From Branchiostoma floridae (taxonomy: Eukaryota > Chordata > Leptocardii > Amphioxiformes > Branchiostomatidae): a stretch of DNA of 64,000 nucleotides. This document shows positions 12,592 through 26,500 of the stretch, one piece after another. A program made the position numbers and the translations under genes. The stretch is taken from positions 15,805,576 through 15,869,575 of the forward strand of contig NC_049980.1 of the NCBI RefSeq assembly GCF_000003815.2, written 5' to 3'. The stretch's first letter is position 1, and each line of letters starts with the position of its first letter. The notes under the pieces were generated by a model, which was not told the DNA's origin, ran no database searches, and saw nothing but the letters and a program-made list of their open reading frames with translations.

Positions 12592-13285
12592 GGACATGAG
12601 TGATGAGAACAAAAGCTCGGGTGATTTTGTCGGCGCGTACTCCAGACTAGCGTACGTATATGAATATTTGGTGCAGGATCGGCACGGGCGCTATTATCGG
12701 CCCATCTGTCTGTCTGATGGCGTGAGATGTCTGAGCGCAGGTGGTTTTGTGGCGCTTGGCAAACCGCAAAATGATTGGGAGGCTTCAAACAATCTATCTG
12801 CTGGCGAAAAACAATAACCGGCTCTGTTACAATCTGAGACAATAGAATGCATATAAACACCAACACGCAACCTACCAATCTGAGACGACAGGCCGGTGGA
12901 GCAGTGACTTTATAGGACACCTCTCCAATCGTTCATACGCTGTGTAGTCTCCCCGCCTGCCTGCTGCAAATATTACATGCGACACACGAATTTCTTTAAT
13001 ATGGACGTGTACAGAAACTCCTTCTCCAGGACCGTAGACTGCGACAGGACACAGGCTATGCTCTGAGGCCCATGTTGGGTCGGGTTCTGAACGTGCGTGG
13101 GATGAGTGATGAGAAGGGCGGTCACAGGGGAGTCTGACTCGCATCGAATAGCGGAGAGCACCGTGAAATCTGGTCTGACTTGTCTCCAGCTCCACACAAA
13201 ACCCAGACCGTAACGTTTGTCAGGGTAGAGAGTTCCGCTGTTCCACCGGGAGCCGCCAAGAAATGTCATGGATTGCCACTCTACA

Positions 13286-14762
13286 TCTGCGTAGAGATTA
13301 ACGTTTATTTTACTATTTACTGACGCCCAACGCCTACATCTTCCCATCCAACCATTTAGATACTTGGACACTGGACATTAATTTCGACTAGCGCAAATGA
13401 GGGTCTGCATGGGGGGGTCTTGGTAACGCTTAACGGTGAATTCAGGAGGCCCGGTAACGCTTAACGGTGAATTCAGGAGGCCCGGTAACGCTTAACGGTA
13501 AATTCAGAATTAGTTACAAAGCATAACAGTAACATTGACGTGCATTCCTATTCATACAACGCTAGAGTAGTTATATCAATAGGTGAAAATACATTGTGAG
13601 AAGCAAAAGGTTCCCAGAAACCCGGAGGAATGACAGGGACAATGTCCATGACATTAGTAAATTGACGGAGGCAGAGTTCCGGGTCCGCCACAGAGACAGC
13701 GGCAGCAAATTTCTTATGGGGCGATTGAACTATTTTTTCAGCACATCGAGCGCCGAAGGCGCCACCCATTCCAGGGGGGTCCGGGGGATGCTTCCCCGGA
13801 AAAATTTAAAAATCAAGACCCTCTTAAATGCTATTTCCTGCATTTTCGGCAAATTTTGCCGACCGACTAAGCTAGGTTGATTTTGACATTTTCATCAAAT
13901 TACACATGATTATACTCGTAGCTTTGGCCTCCACCCCCAGAGCCCCGACATATTTTTACCATTTTGATCACGAGACGTTGCAATATAAGTCCGGGAAAAT
14001 TTTAAAATCTGGACCGTCTGAAACGCCATTTACTGAATTTTGAAGGACAGATTTTGCCGTAAGACGAAGCTAAATTAAATGACATTTTATTAGAGAGAAA
14101 AGTTTTTTTTGTGCGAAAACCCACGCCCCTAACATATTTTCGCCATGTCGTCGTGAGCGCCAAAGGCGCAAGCCGTCGCAATGGAGGTCCGGAGAAACCT
14201 CATTTTCTGCATTCTAAGAGAACTTTTTGCCTGAAACTAAGCTATGTTTGACACTGAAATCTGCATGAGTGATAAAGTTTTGAGGGCGACGCTTCCGCAA
14301 CATATTTTACTATGTTCAGAGCCGAAGGCCGGGAGGCTTGGAGAAATTTTGAAATCTGGACCCTTTGAAACGCCATTTCCTGCAATTTCAGGGGCTCTAT
14401 CTGGCATTTGACTTCGTGTGTATAGTATAACGGGTGCATAACGGGTTACGAAGAATTTCTTGGTAACGTTTAACGGTGAATTCGGGATAACAAATAACGA
14501 TTAACGTTGAATTAAAACGACCAATAACGCCTCACGAAGAATATACTGATAACGGTTAACGTTGAATTAGAGCGGGTCAGTAACGATTAACGGTGAATTA
14601 AAATGGCTCGTAACGCTTAACGGAAAAAGGCATGCAGACCCTCGCAAATGTCTGCGTAGAGATTAACGTTTATTTTACTATTTACTGACGCCCAACGCCT
14701 ACATCTTCCCATCCAACCATTTAGATACTTGGACACTGGACATTAATTTCGACTAGCGCAAA
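13286..14762. repeat. 112-bp direct repeat bracketing a DNA transposon
   Basis: Positions 13286-13397 and 14651-14762 are identical over 112 bases and in the same orientation. They bracket the MITE at 13400-14642. The right copy starts exactly where the right 8-bp target duplication ends. The simplest history is a tandem duplication followed by insertion at its junction. Confidence 0.85.
13392..14650. mobile_element. Non-autonomous DNA transposon, AGGGTCTGCATG termini, copy 1
   Basis: The element 13400-14642 (1243 bp) has perfect 12-bp inverted termini AGGGTCTGCATG/CATGCAGACCCT and identical 8-bp flanks CGCAAATG (13392-13399, 14643-14650). An 8-bp duplication suggests hAT. If the terminus is taken as GAGGG, the duplication reads 6 bp. 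Both ends carry arrays of TAACGsTTAACGGTGAATT-type units and the interior has several GCCGAAGGCGC segments. No transposase frame. A second copy is at 18110-19345. Confidence 0.85.
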
Positions 14763-15020
14763 AGTTGACTCTCAAGGATTCAGTTTTACACTGCAGCACT
14801 CTTCATAAAACCGATACACAGTTTACCCTAAACGAGAGGCTCTTGTATTCACATAAATGTGTTATGCAACTTCATCTTTTGCAATAAGTTGTTAGCTGAT
14901 CAGAGAATGCCCAATTGGCCGAATTAAATACGAAATGGGTTCCTTGAGAACCACCCAATTAGTGTTATGATTTACGAGTTCTTGTGGGCAAACTGGACGC
15001 TCTTTAGTTTAGACAACTAC

Positions 15021-15053
15021 CAGGAACCAAGGAGGTTACCTCCTTGCAGGAAC
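15021..15053. mobile_element. Micro-palindrome with 7-bp target duplication (19 bp)
   Basis: CAAGGAGGTTACCTCCTTG (15028-15046) is a palindrome with 9-base arms and one central T. It is flanked by perfect 7-bp direct repeats CAGGAAC (15021-15027, 15047-15053). It is simply the two termini of the CAAGGAGGTT family fused. Confidence 0.85.
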
Positions 15054-17506
15054 TCATTTGACCTAGTTTTAAATGACCTCATTTTGACCTACTCTCCAAA
15101 AGGGAGGTTCGGCTGTGGTGACCGTCGGACTTCTTTCATTTCCCTCTAAATAAAAGAAATCACGGTCACACCTAATGGTGATACATGTAACGTTATATCC
15201 CCGACTGAAACCTCTGCTTGGAGAGTAATACTAATACTGAGAGTTGAACCGTTCTTTCAGTCGCACTGAAGAGGTGACGTCACATAAAAACATCATACGA
15301 TCATACGTCACGCTACGCGAGATCCCAACACAGTATGACCACGAATCCACTACGCTCCAAGCAGAGGTTTGGCTCTGACTGTTTTTGATGTGGTTTAGAC
15401 GTTTTTGTCGGGCTGACCAGCGGACATGACGGTACAGAATGAAAGCCCGACAAAACGCCTAAAAAACGTAAGAGTAAGAATTGCCCGGGCTTGACAAATG
15501 GTAACAATAATCTGTCATTCTGTATATGTTTTTACTATGTATCTTTCCACAGACGTATATATAAGAAAAGGTCATAATAGTAAAACAAGTTGTCCTACGT
15601 GTCAAGGGATTAGTGAATACTGAGGATGCATGCCCCCCTTTTTACTGATATGAACTTGTTAAAGAAAACAGTACAAAGTAGACAGCCCGACGTGGTAAAA
15701 AACGCCTAAAACACGTCAAAAACAGCAGGAGCTGAACCTTTGCTTGGAGTTGGAGAGCATACACGATATACATTTTTGTTTACGATGTTGTGCAATATAA
15801 TTTGATACCATTTTGCTTCTTTTCATGTTAGCCCAACAATAACAAGAAGAACCGGAAGAGCGCCGGTGTAACTTTTCCGACTAACGTTTATACCAGGATA
15901 CTATATCTGCGCGATTCAACCTCCACCTCTGATCACCTCTGCTTAGAGAGTAAATAATAGCCTCTTCATCTTGTTGGCCGATTACGCTTGATTTGATGTA
16001 AAAATAAAATCATTTAGCAAGGAAAGACGAGTGTGCATTTGGATCACGCATTGACTACCTGATGATGTGATCATGTCATTGGTTAGGGACCATTATTCGC
16101 AAGGATGGAACAAGGGATAACATCTAGATTAATGAATGGGAATGATCAAATAGTGTGCATTCTGGTGACCTCTGACCCCGACATGTCAATTATTGCCGAC
16201 GACTCGGCAGCTGGACATCACGGGAAGAAGAAGAATTATCCTGCCTTTATCTTTGACAAGTTCGTCATCGATCTGGAATAACAGGCATAGGAGCTAGGGG
16301 TGGGTACCGGTACAGAAAATTCAGGTCCAGGTCCGGTTCAGGTCCAGAGGAATCAGGTCCAGGTCCGGACCTGAACCTGGACCTGATTCAGTATGTGAAC
16401 GTTGTGATTGGGCTATACTCAAAATGATGCACCATTTTGCTACAGAGAAATCTGTTTTGTGTAGTATTCTACTCCCACTGGCGTTTTAAAAATCCTACAA
16501 GGCTACCTTCCTCAGTACGATAGACTGCAAAAGTTGGTAAATTAACTATAGAATCTATTCTGCTTCGCTCTTGTACAGTGCGCAGGAAGGAAATTCTGTC
16601 GATTCTTTTTTATACCTCCTTTTGCAAAACGACGACTGACGCAACACAAGCGCTCGTTTAATATTCAGTCAATGTTCCGGAAATAGTCGCGAAAATTGCT
16701 GTTCTGTTCCGTCTGGGGGAGACAAGCTCTGCATCGGGCAGCTGTTTGGTATGGCCCAACCTGGTTACATCATCGCAGCATAACCTACATTTGAGCCAGC
16801 GCGTGGCCGTGGGTTATGGAGGGGCCAGAGCGAGGAAACACACATGATCGATCTGACACTCACAGTAAAACTCGTGCAAGGACAATTGCCAAAATCGTGA
16901 AGGGCAAAAAGTATAACATAACAAACCTTGTTGATGCCAAGATCAATCTGTCTGATCACTGTAAGTTCAGAGAAAAGACACCACTTGGACCATTCGTTCG
17001 TCTGCACCGCTCTGGACTACAGTCTGAAGACCGGCTTTTGTATGCAGCATGTAGGACGCCGGTTCGCTGCAAATGGCATGACGGTATCACGGTGGGCCGG
17101 TATCACGCTCGGGGGGCGTGCGGTCAATCCCGACATGCCTGGCAGGCGGGAAACTACGAAAAATTCCAAGATCTTCCAGCAGTGCACACATGAGATCTGA
17201 ATACTGATATCGTTCACCTTTCTAGTCGGTACTAACACTGAGTCAAAAGATGCAAGAGTTTATGGAAATGCTAAACATTATTGGATGTAAAAATAGTGAG
17301 TGGCCGTGGATGAATGTGTTACTGAATTATGCCAATGAAAATCTAACGTTAACAGTGCAAAGAAAGAAACTTTAAGGTAAGTCTGGTGCATTTATAGAAT
17401 AGCGGAACTGGAGATAAGGCTCATCTTTATTGTACAATAATGCAGCTGGCACTGTGGCTGCTCTTTTCCACACGATGGAAGCGGTAATATGACATTGAAC
17501 ACATGA
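15054..17506. other. Gene-poor stretch with scattered short repeats
   Basis: No supportable exon. The motif CCTCTGCTTGGAGAG appears at about 15211 and, inverted, at 15355-15367, with variants near 15737 and 15940. A hairpin lies at 16350-16389. Confidence 0.45.
16350..16389. repeat. Short hairpin in an AGGTCCAGGTCC tandem repeat
   Basis: Arms GAATCAGGTCCAGGT (16350-16364) and ACCTGGACCTGATTC (16375-16389) are perfectly complementary, with a 10-base loop. The preceding 40 bases consist of further CAGGTCC units, so this is a short tandem repeat that inverted. No role is evident. Confidence 0.75.
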
Positions 17507-17541
17507 TCATGTGACATCCCCTCACACCTGAAGCACATGAC
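17507..17541. promoter_or_regulatory. Two E-box/M-box-like sites in the hexosaminidase promoter
   Basis: TCATGTGAC (17507-17515) and GCACATGAC (17533-17541; GTCATGTGC on the other strand) lie 10-45 bases before the start codon. These resemble MITF/TFE-type sites related to the CLEAR element of lysosomal genes. Function is inferred. Confidence 0.4.
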
Positions 17542-17550
17542 CCAAACAAG

Positions 17551-20500
17551 ATGGCGGTCCTCAGTACGATACAATGCGTGTTCAGCGTGGTGTTGGTGTT
17601 GTTCGCCTCACCACTGCCTTGCCTCAATGTCCGAGCGTACCAAAGGCCCGTCATGGTACAACAGACGGGCAAAGTCTTGCCTAAGCCGCAAATGATGACG
17701 GTGTCTGCTGAAGCCTACACTCTGGCGATGTCCAGCTTTAAATTTACATACGGCTCTTCCTCCGAGATGTGCGACATCGTGGACCAGGCGTTTAGGCGGT
17801 ACTATGATCTTATATTCGACGTCGATGGACCGAAGAAAGCTCCAAAGGTACCTGAAAGCATGGCCGAGCTGACTGTACTACAGGTCATGGTGAAAGAGCC
17901 ATGCAAGGGAGCCTATCCCAGCTTGGAGTCCTCAGAAAACTGTAAGTACAGAAAATCTAAAATACAAAAATGTTACTGTAAAAAGGAAAATATTCGCGGT
18001 GGTTTCATGGTCGCGGTTTTAGCGAGGACCTCTTAAGAAGTTCAGTGCGAACTTAGAACCACGGTGAACACTTCCATCCTTTTACGTGTCAGTTTCAACC
18101 AATTTACAGAGGGTCTGCATGGGGGGGGGGGGGTCTTGGTAACGCTTAACGGTGAATTCAGGAGGCCCGGTAACGGTTAACGGTAAATTCAGGAGGCCCG
18201 GTAACGCTTAACGGTAAATTCAGAAGGAGTTACAAAACATAACACCGTTGAAAGTAACATTGTCGTGCATTCCTATATATACAGGTTTGACTGTAGTTAT
18301 ATCGATGGGGGAAATATCCGACTAATGACAAAGCAAAAGGTGCCCAGAACTCGGAGGAATGACAGGGACATTGTCCATGACATCTGTAAATTGACGGAGG
18401 TAGAGTTCCCGGCCCGCCACAGTGACGGCAGAAGTAAATTTCTTATGGGGGGATTGAACTATTGTTTCAGCACATGGAGCGCCGAAGGCGCGAAGCATCT
18501 ATTGGGGGTGTTCCGGGGGTGTGCTCCCCCGGGAAAATTTTAAAATCAAGACCCTCTTAAATGCTGTTTCCTGCATTTTCGGCAAATTTTGCCGACTGAC
18601 TAAGCTAGGTTGATTTTGACGTTTTCATCAAATTACACAATGATTATAGCTCCACCGCTGACATATTTTACCATTTCAAGCTCAGAAGGCACGAGACGTT
18701 GCAATATAACTAAGTCCGGGAAAATTAAAATCTGGACCGTCTGAAACGCCATTTACTGCATTCTGAAGGACACATTTTCCTGTAAGACGAAGCTGAATTA
18801 AATGACATTTTATTTGAGAGAAAAGTTTTTTGTGCCTACCCACGCCCCTAAATATTTTCACCATGTCAGCGTGAGCGCCAAAGGCGCCAGCCGTCGCAAG
18901 GAAGGTCTGGAGAAACCTCATTGTCTGCATTCTAGGAGTACTTTTTGCCCGAAACTAAGTCAAGTTTACACTGAAATCTGTATGAGTGATAAAGTTTTTG
19001 AGTGCGACGCTTCCGCAACATATTTTACCCTGTCCCGAGCCGAAGGCCGGGAGGCTCGGAGAAAATTTTGAAATCTGGACCCTTTGAAACGCCATTTCCT
19101 GCATTTTCCGGGGTTCTATCTGGCATTTGACTTCGTGTGTACAACGGGTTACGAAGAATTTCTTGGTAACGCTTAACGGTGAATTCAGGATAGCAAATAA
19201 CGGTTAACGTTGAATTAAAACGACCAATAACGCTTCACGAAGAATATACCGATAACGATTAACGTTAAATTAGAGAGGGTCGGTAACGATTAACGGTGAA
19301 TTAAAATGGCTCGTAACGTTTAACGGAAAAAGGCATGCAGACCCTCTTTACAGGTGCTTGATTTTCGCCCTACAAGTCCCCCTAAACATTAATCCGCGGT
19401 GGCAAATTTTACCCCTCTGCCGGCTGAAGTCCTTCCCCAGCTTATTGAAATAATCCAGAATAGATTCTGTAAAAATATTCTAGGAGTACAAAGAAGTTCT
19501 AGTAACAGTCCGTATAGTCAAATATTGGCTTCGACTCAGACAATTAAATATGTCTTCACATCCGTTACAAGTAGATGCACTTCAGTCACAACATTATTTA
19601 CCAGAGAACAGCCGCAGGAAAAACTGGATACATCATGTAAAGGAAGTACTTGATAACAGCGGCTATTCATACATCTGGAATACCGACATCATAGACAGCA
19701 GTTATTCATGTACATTGTTAAGGAGAAGGTTGAATGACATGTATACTCAAACTTTCTTTTACAAGTTATCTGTAGACGAAGGAAAACTTAGATTTTACAA
19801 AAACTTAAAAACAACATATGACATGGAAAACTACTTGTACCATAATAATTATGATTACCGCTCAGCAATATGTAAGTTACGAATTAGTTCGCACCCGTTA
19901 GAAATAGAGAAAGGAAGATACAAAAAGCTACCTNNNNNNNNNNNNNNNNNNNNNNNNNNNNNNNNNNNNNNNNNNNNNNNNNNNNNNNNNNNNNNNNNNN
20001 NNNNNNNNNNNNNNNNNNNNNNNNNNNNNNNNNNNNNNNNNNNNNNNNNNNNNNNNNNNNNNNNNNNNNNNNNNNNNNNNNNNNNNNNNNNNNNNNNNNN
20101 NNNNNNNNNNNNNNNNNNNNNNNNNNNNNNNNNNNNNNNNNNNNNNNNNNNNNNNNNNNNNNNNNNNNNNNNNNNNNNNNNNNNNNNNNNNNNNNNNNNN
20201 NNNNNNNNNNNNNNNNNNNNNNNNNNNNNNNNNNNNNNNNNNNNNNNNNNNNNNNNNNNNNNNNNNNNNNNNNNNNNNNNNNNNNNNNNNNNNNNNNNNN
20301 NNNNNNNNNNNNNNNNNNNNNNNNNNNNNNNNNNNNATGGGCATGAATTTGCAATAAACTTATTAAACTATGTACTGTTTTATGCCACCGAGGAATCTGC
20401 TTGGAGATTACCTAAACATTTCTCCTTTGTCAATATTTTTGTTGTAATGTTTAACATTTTCATGTTTTTATAATCATTTTACACGTCACATATTTTTCCA

Positions 20501-23500
20501 AGACAGCATCTATGTAACGTTAGCTTCTTTACGGGCAATTTAGTCCTGGACAGCGCAGTTTGCATTGCATAGACTGGGAACAAGTTTTCTGCGCGGGGAA
20601 AATTTGATCAAGCATTTTCTTTCACATGCAAATTTAAAAGTTTCAAACTTTTTTGCGCATGAAATTTGGAAGTCACTTAAAATTGAAAATCACTTGAAAG
20701 AAAAAGGTTTTGTTGTGTAGAATGTAACGTTAACTAATAGGATTGAAACGTACAAGAGGGGTGAGTAGAACAGAAACAAATAATATATACAAATATCCTG
20801 ACTCCCGGGAATCGAACCTGTGTAACTGACCAATTATGCCAAAAGCCTGACAGGCGTTTGGCATTGTCAGTTGTGTTAGCGCTACTTGAACCCCCACTGT
20901 TACAGGATACTTGTACTTAATTCCATTTTGTGCCATCTTTATCTTATTTAAACTTTTAAGTTTAAAACTCCCTTTACGTTTTTGAATCCCTTGGGAGCCA
21001 GCTTGTCTATTCCCAAGGAACCAGAAATTCAACCCAAAATTTAAGGCAACAGATATAGAGTAGAGTAGTACAGTAGAGTTCTTCAGGCACAAGTAGGAAC
21101 TCTAGTTCCAGTTTAGGCCGCTCTCTCGTTTCTCAGACACTGACATCCCAGGTAATTGCGGATCATCCAGGGCTCTAATAGTCTAAAGTTGTAGTACACA
21201 CTGTGTTTCTTCATGTGGTTGTCTAGTCTTTCTTTAAAGCAGTTTACAATAGAGATGTCACCACCGGTTCAGGTAGATTGTTCCACCATGAGGCAACCCT
21301 GATGCAGAAGAAATGTGACCTTCTGTTACTTTTCGTTGCTTTTTTCTTGATCCGGAGGCAGTGACCCCTTGTTTGTGTGCTCGTGTTTAACTCAAATGGA
21401 CATGAAGTGTCGTATATCCCATGTAACAACCTGTAGACCTGTGTTTATCAGATCCCCCCTAAGTCTCCTATAGACCAGTGTAGGTAAATTCAGAGCCTTC
21501 AGTCTCTCTTCATAGGGTAGACTTCTAAAATCATACATTTTATGAACATTACTTTTTCCCGCACAAATATATCCCTCACAAATTTTCCTGCACAAATTTA
21601 GATAGACAGTTTATGGTAATGATGATCTTTTTTGTCCATTCTTGTTCCCAGACACTCTGACAGTTACTGCTCCGATGGGAATGCTGGTTGCTGATTCAGC
21701 ATGGGGAGTGTTGAGAGGTACAATCTAAGCTATGAACCTTCTGTCATTGACAGTTTGGACAGTGGCAGGGAATAGGTAAACTTTGCCAAAGTTCTGTCCC
21801 ATGAATGACTCTCTGCAGTCAAAGTAAGGACATGTATCCTGTTGCTTTCCTAATATAACTTCCTGCTGGAATACAGCTTGTCCTTGTTATGTTATGTTGT
21901 AACATGTATGTTTCTTACTTCAGGTTTGGAGACATTTTCTCAGCTGATATACAGAACAGATGATGGCACGGTAAGTATGGAGACAAACTTACTCAAAGGT
22001 ATAACTATTTCAATGGAAAACAAGAGTGCAAAGATGCCATGCCATGATTTTTTTGTCCAATTGTAGGTCATTAATTATGCAAATAAGTTTTTGATTAACA
22101 TCACTTACTTTCATGATGATCACTTCCTGTCACTGTACAGTGAAGTTGACTATAATATGGAAAATGTATAACTGAGAACTCTGACAAGGAGACCATTTTA
22201 ACCTCCAATTGAATTTCACTTCCTGTGCATGCCAGTCTGCGGTAACACTATTCAGAGCCTCATTTCTTGTCACTCTAATGTATTCAAGTAACGATATAAA
22301 CGCAAGAGAACAAACATACAAAACACCCTGAAAACAAAACCTCTGTACATTGGTGTCGACTGTTATAGACCAGAACATAATATAGCCAACATCAGAAAAT
22401 TGCTTTGTAGGATGTCATTACATTTTGCTTTGTTACAACAGATGATCATCAACAAGACTACAGTAGATGACTTTCCCAGGTTTGCCCACAGAGGAATCCT
22501 ATTGGACACTTCCCGCCATTTTATTCCCCTCAAGTACATCAAGCAGAATTTGGTAAGAGTTTCATCTGTCTACAGCTGATTGGCTTCCCTTGTAATAATT
22601 CCTGGGGATAAATGGAGACTTGTTACACTGCAGCTAATTTTGGGCCCCTTCTTCATACATATCTTTAACTCTTATCCACTATTGATTTTGTTTGAAGAAA
22701 AGTAAAATGAAGAACATTTATAGGATCCTCTTGTTGTTAAATTGTAGGATGCAATGGCTTACAACAAGTTCAATGTGTTCCATTGGCACATTGTGGATGA
22801 CCAGTCCTTCCCATATCAGAGTGTTGTCTTCCCTGATCTCAGTGCTAAGGTAAGAAGATATTTGAATTACAATTATGTTTCTTACAAATTTTAGATTCAC
22901 AGTATCTATTGTAGTAGTGCTAATATGAAATTGTCGTAATATAAGAATGCATGGTAAGAGTTGTTATCAATACTAAGCAGTTTATCCAATAAGAGAATGG
23001 CTGCATGAAACTGCTGCTAGGTACATCTGCAATATTTCAGAATTTTGACCAAGATGTTTTTTTAACTCCTAAAAGTGTAGGCTGCTTGTTTAAAAACTGA
23101 ACAATGCAAATGTGATTAGGAGTATCTGACATAAACTTTACCATTGTTTCGACATTCAGATGGTGGGGTTATTAAAATTTTTATGTTGTGTTGATGACTT
23201 GATATTTGTACTCCAGGGAGCCTTTAATCCTTACACCCACCTGTACACGCAAGAGGATGTTAAGGATGTTATAGAGTACTCACGGCTGAGGGGCATCAGG
23301 GTTGTGCCAGAGTTTGACACCCCTGGTAGGCGCATTATGATTTACATGTGATCAGCAGGACTTGATGTTATTAGCTGTAAACTGTTTGCAGTGGTATATT
23401 TGTATGATGTTATTTTTATCCAGATACTTCCGTTATGTAGAATTTGAATGATCAAAACATTAAAACTAAAAGGGGGATTTCTAGTGGCCTAGGCCTGCTT

Positions 23501-26500
23501 ACACGTTGTTTACAAGTAGCAGTACTGAAAGTGTGAAAAATGACAAGTATATCTGAATGGAGATTTTAAGGTTCAAAATGTTTTCAGTTTTGATATCAAA
23601 ATTCTACAATGTGTACCCTTAGATTGGGGACCTGACCAATACTTAATGCCTACATGTTACCTTTGCAGGCCATACAGCCTCCTGGGGTGCAGGTCTCCCA
23701 GGGTTCCTCACACCATGTTACGATGGGTCCACACCCAATGGAAAGTACTACGCTGCTAACCCCATGCTGAACACCACGTATGACTACATGACTAAACTGC
23801 TGCAGGAAGTGAAGGATGTGTTTCCTGATAAGCATGTCCACCTGGGTGGGGATGAGGTGAACTTCAACTGCTGGTAAGTCCCAAAGTCCACTGCCTAAGC
23901 ATGTAATAAATACATGTACATGTCTGAGTCAATGTGAACACGTTTTGGTGGTCCCTTAGATAATTTTTCATGCTGATGTCAGTGTTAAAAATCCAGTGTC
24001 TATAGTGACCACCTGTCTACAAATACCAGATTTTCTCTATTTTTCTTGGGTACTTTTGACTGGTGAAGGTATTCCTTATGTCTATCATAAGCAGTAATTA
24101 GTTACATATTTCTTTGGAGTTATATATTTTTTTGTTTAATTATTGTTTTTGTTTAATTGATACGTAGTTCCCTGTGTTGTTCTTATCCAAACTAGTGACA
24201 ATTTGTTTGTTTATAGGAAGAGTAATCCAGACATCACCAAATTTATGGAGAAAATGGGCTTTGGAACAGACTATTCCAAACTGGAGCAATACTACATCAA
24301 AAAGTAAGATTCAAGAAATACTTTACAATGTATGTTTGGCAGTGCAAGGTATACTAAGTTGTTATGCTTACTTAATTTCATTGGTAAAATGATCTCATTG
24401 ATAAATTCTGGTCCAGTTTAGCTCACTGAACAGCTATTCATCCATTGGTTGTAAAAAGAGAAGACAGAGGCTATACACTATATTTACTGGTGTATTGGTC
24501 TAGTCTACATGTTGCTCTCTGTGACAAAAACAATAGATAGAGTGGAGAAGGTTTAACATCTTTTGCAGACTTCTGAGACCCTTTCCAATAGAGTGCATGT
24601 CAGGTGAGCAACGACAGCTGAGACTTGAACCCCCAAATTGTAGATGTAGAGGCAGATTTGATTACAACTGGACTATGCATGCTGCCAGCAGTGGTGAAAG
24701 ATACCAGGGATGATGGAATGATATATCAAGGAATTTCGGTTATCTTCAACGGAATTACTTTTTGTTGTGTTTGTGTTTGCATGCTTCTGTAAAATAATTC
24801 CGGCTGTCAAAATCCTGTAAATCTAAGAGTCCTACATGTGTGCCTGCAGTATCCTGGATATCTCCACATCCATCGGGAGAGACTATATTGTGTGGCAGGA
24901 GGTGCTGGATAATGGTGTGCAGGTAGGACAGTTTACTGTAGCAGCAGCTGGCTCTGACCCCACCTGATTGCTTACTGCTTTGCTAACTGCACTTTCATGA
25001 TGGCATGTCTAATTTCTAAACATCTATTTGCCATGTCTGGATAGCTATTTCAGCAAATAGCTGTTCCTGTTTTTTTCACGTTGCAAGAAGCACAATATAT
25101 TAACTCAAGACACAATTTGTAAGCAGTAGAGACTTGTACAGTGCACTTAATAATGCAAAATGTTCTAATAATTTTAGTTGTATATGTTGCTACTTACAAG
25201 TGGTATAAGTTGCATCAACAAAGTGACTCTGGCAACCATAATCATTGTGGGAAATATTCAGAAGCATTTCTGTGACAATGAACACCAGGAGCTTGTTAAA
25301 GCATCTTTTCTGATTATAAAAATAAACAAACAAAGGATTACCAAGGAGGTTGAAAAATTACCAATGCTGGCTATTGCTACAAATTTGTTCTGCACAATCA
25401 AGTACATTTCATCTCAATGTCTGTCCTTTATCAGCTGTCATGGTGACAAAGAAAGTTACAAATATAAACAAAAGGCAATAAAGTGACAGAAGAGGCCAAA
25501 GCATGGTGCATGTTGATACCACCATGTCATTTTTACTACTGATGACACATGTAAAACATTGCATTTGCTGTATTATTATCACCTTTATAGTCTGCACTCA
25601 TGGGAGTTACCTTGATTCTGTTTCTGGATGTAAAAAAAAATGCATGAGTAAAAATTTGAGTGCTAGTTGCCCATATTCCCCTCTAAAGTAGTTGTTGTTT
25701 TAGGTGGCCAAGGACACAGTAGTGGAAGTGTGGAAGAGCAATCCTCCAGTGCCCACTGAAATGGCTACAGTAACAGCCAAGGGCTTGCGGGCCATCCTTT
25801 CCTCATGCTGGTACCTCAATTACATCAGCTATGGAGATGACTGGGGCAAATATTACAGCTGTGAACCACAGGACTTCACTGGTTAGTAGACGTTGCTGCA
25901 AACTGCAGGTGGATGTTTCAAGTCCTGGAGACAATCATACCAATTTTTGATGCTCCCATTGTAGGTGTCAGTCCAATTGCAACAAGTGGTATACATGTAT
26001 GCTGCTTGATTAGTATTTACCGAGAGATGAAAAAGTGACTGTCATGACAACCATTTCAGAACAGTTCTCCTCTCTGGTATTGCTCACATTTCACCTTCCA
26101 TACTCCCGGCATGATATGCTATGTGTTCATCACATCTTCATTCAGAACATCACTACATTTACATGGTACATTTCCGTGTACTAACTTACATAACATAAAA
26201 ATGCCAACAAAACACAAACTGATCCCTACCTCCAATGAAGCAATGTTAGCTCTGCTGAATTCCACATTGTAATGTAGCCTCAGTTTTAACTGAGTTTATA
26301 ACACTTACATTTCTTAGTTCATAGTAAGCTGCAATAAAGATCTCAGATGTTAAAGAATTCTTAAACCCCTAAAGTTTAAAACATTCCAGCCAGTTTATCC
26401 AGCCTTTTTTGATATAGCAGTATACAGTGACAATGGAAACATTTCCTGTCAACCAACCAGAAAGGGGCCCTACAATCTTTGTAGCACTAAATGCTTTCAT

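Noticed and set aside
12474-13371. Overlapping minus-strand frames of 107-148 codons
   Set aside because: They overlap each other in different frames, contain a micro-palindrome and a duplicated block, and show no recognisable domain.
16816-17200. 125-codon open frame before the hexosaminidase gene
   Set aside because: No family similarity, no splice context, and composition like the surrounding non-coding sequence.
25337-25370. CAAGGAGGTT sequence as a further micro-copy
   Set aside because: The right terminus CTCCTTG is absent and the flanks agree at only five bases (ATTAC), so it cannot be told from chance.
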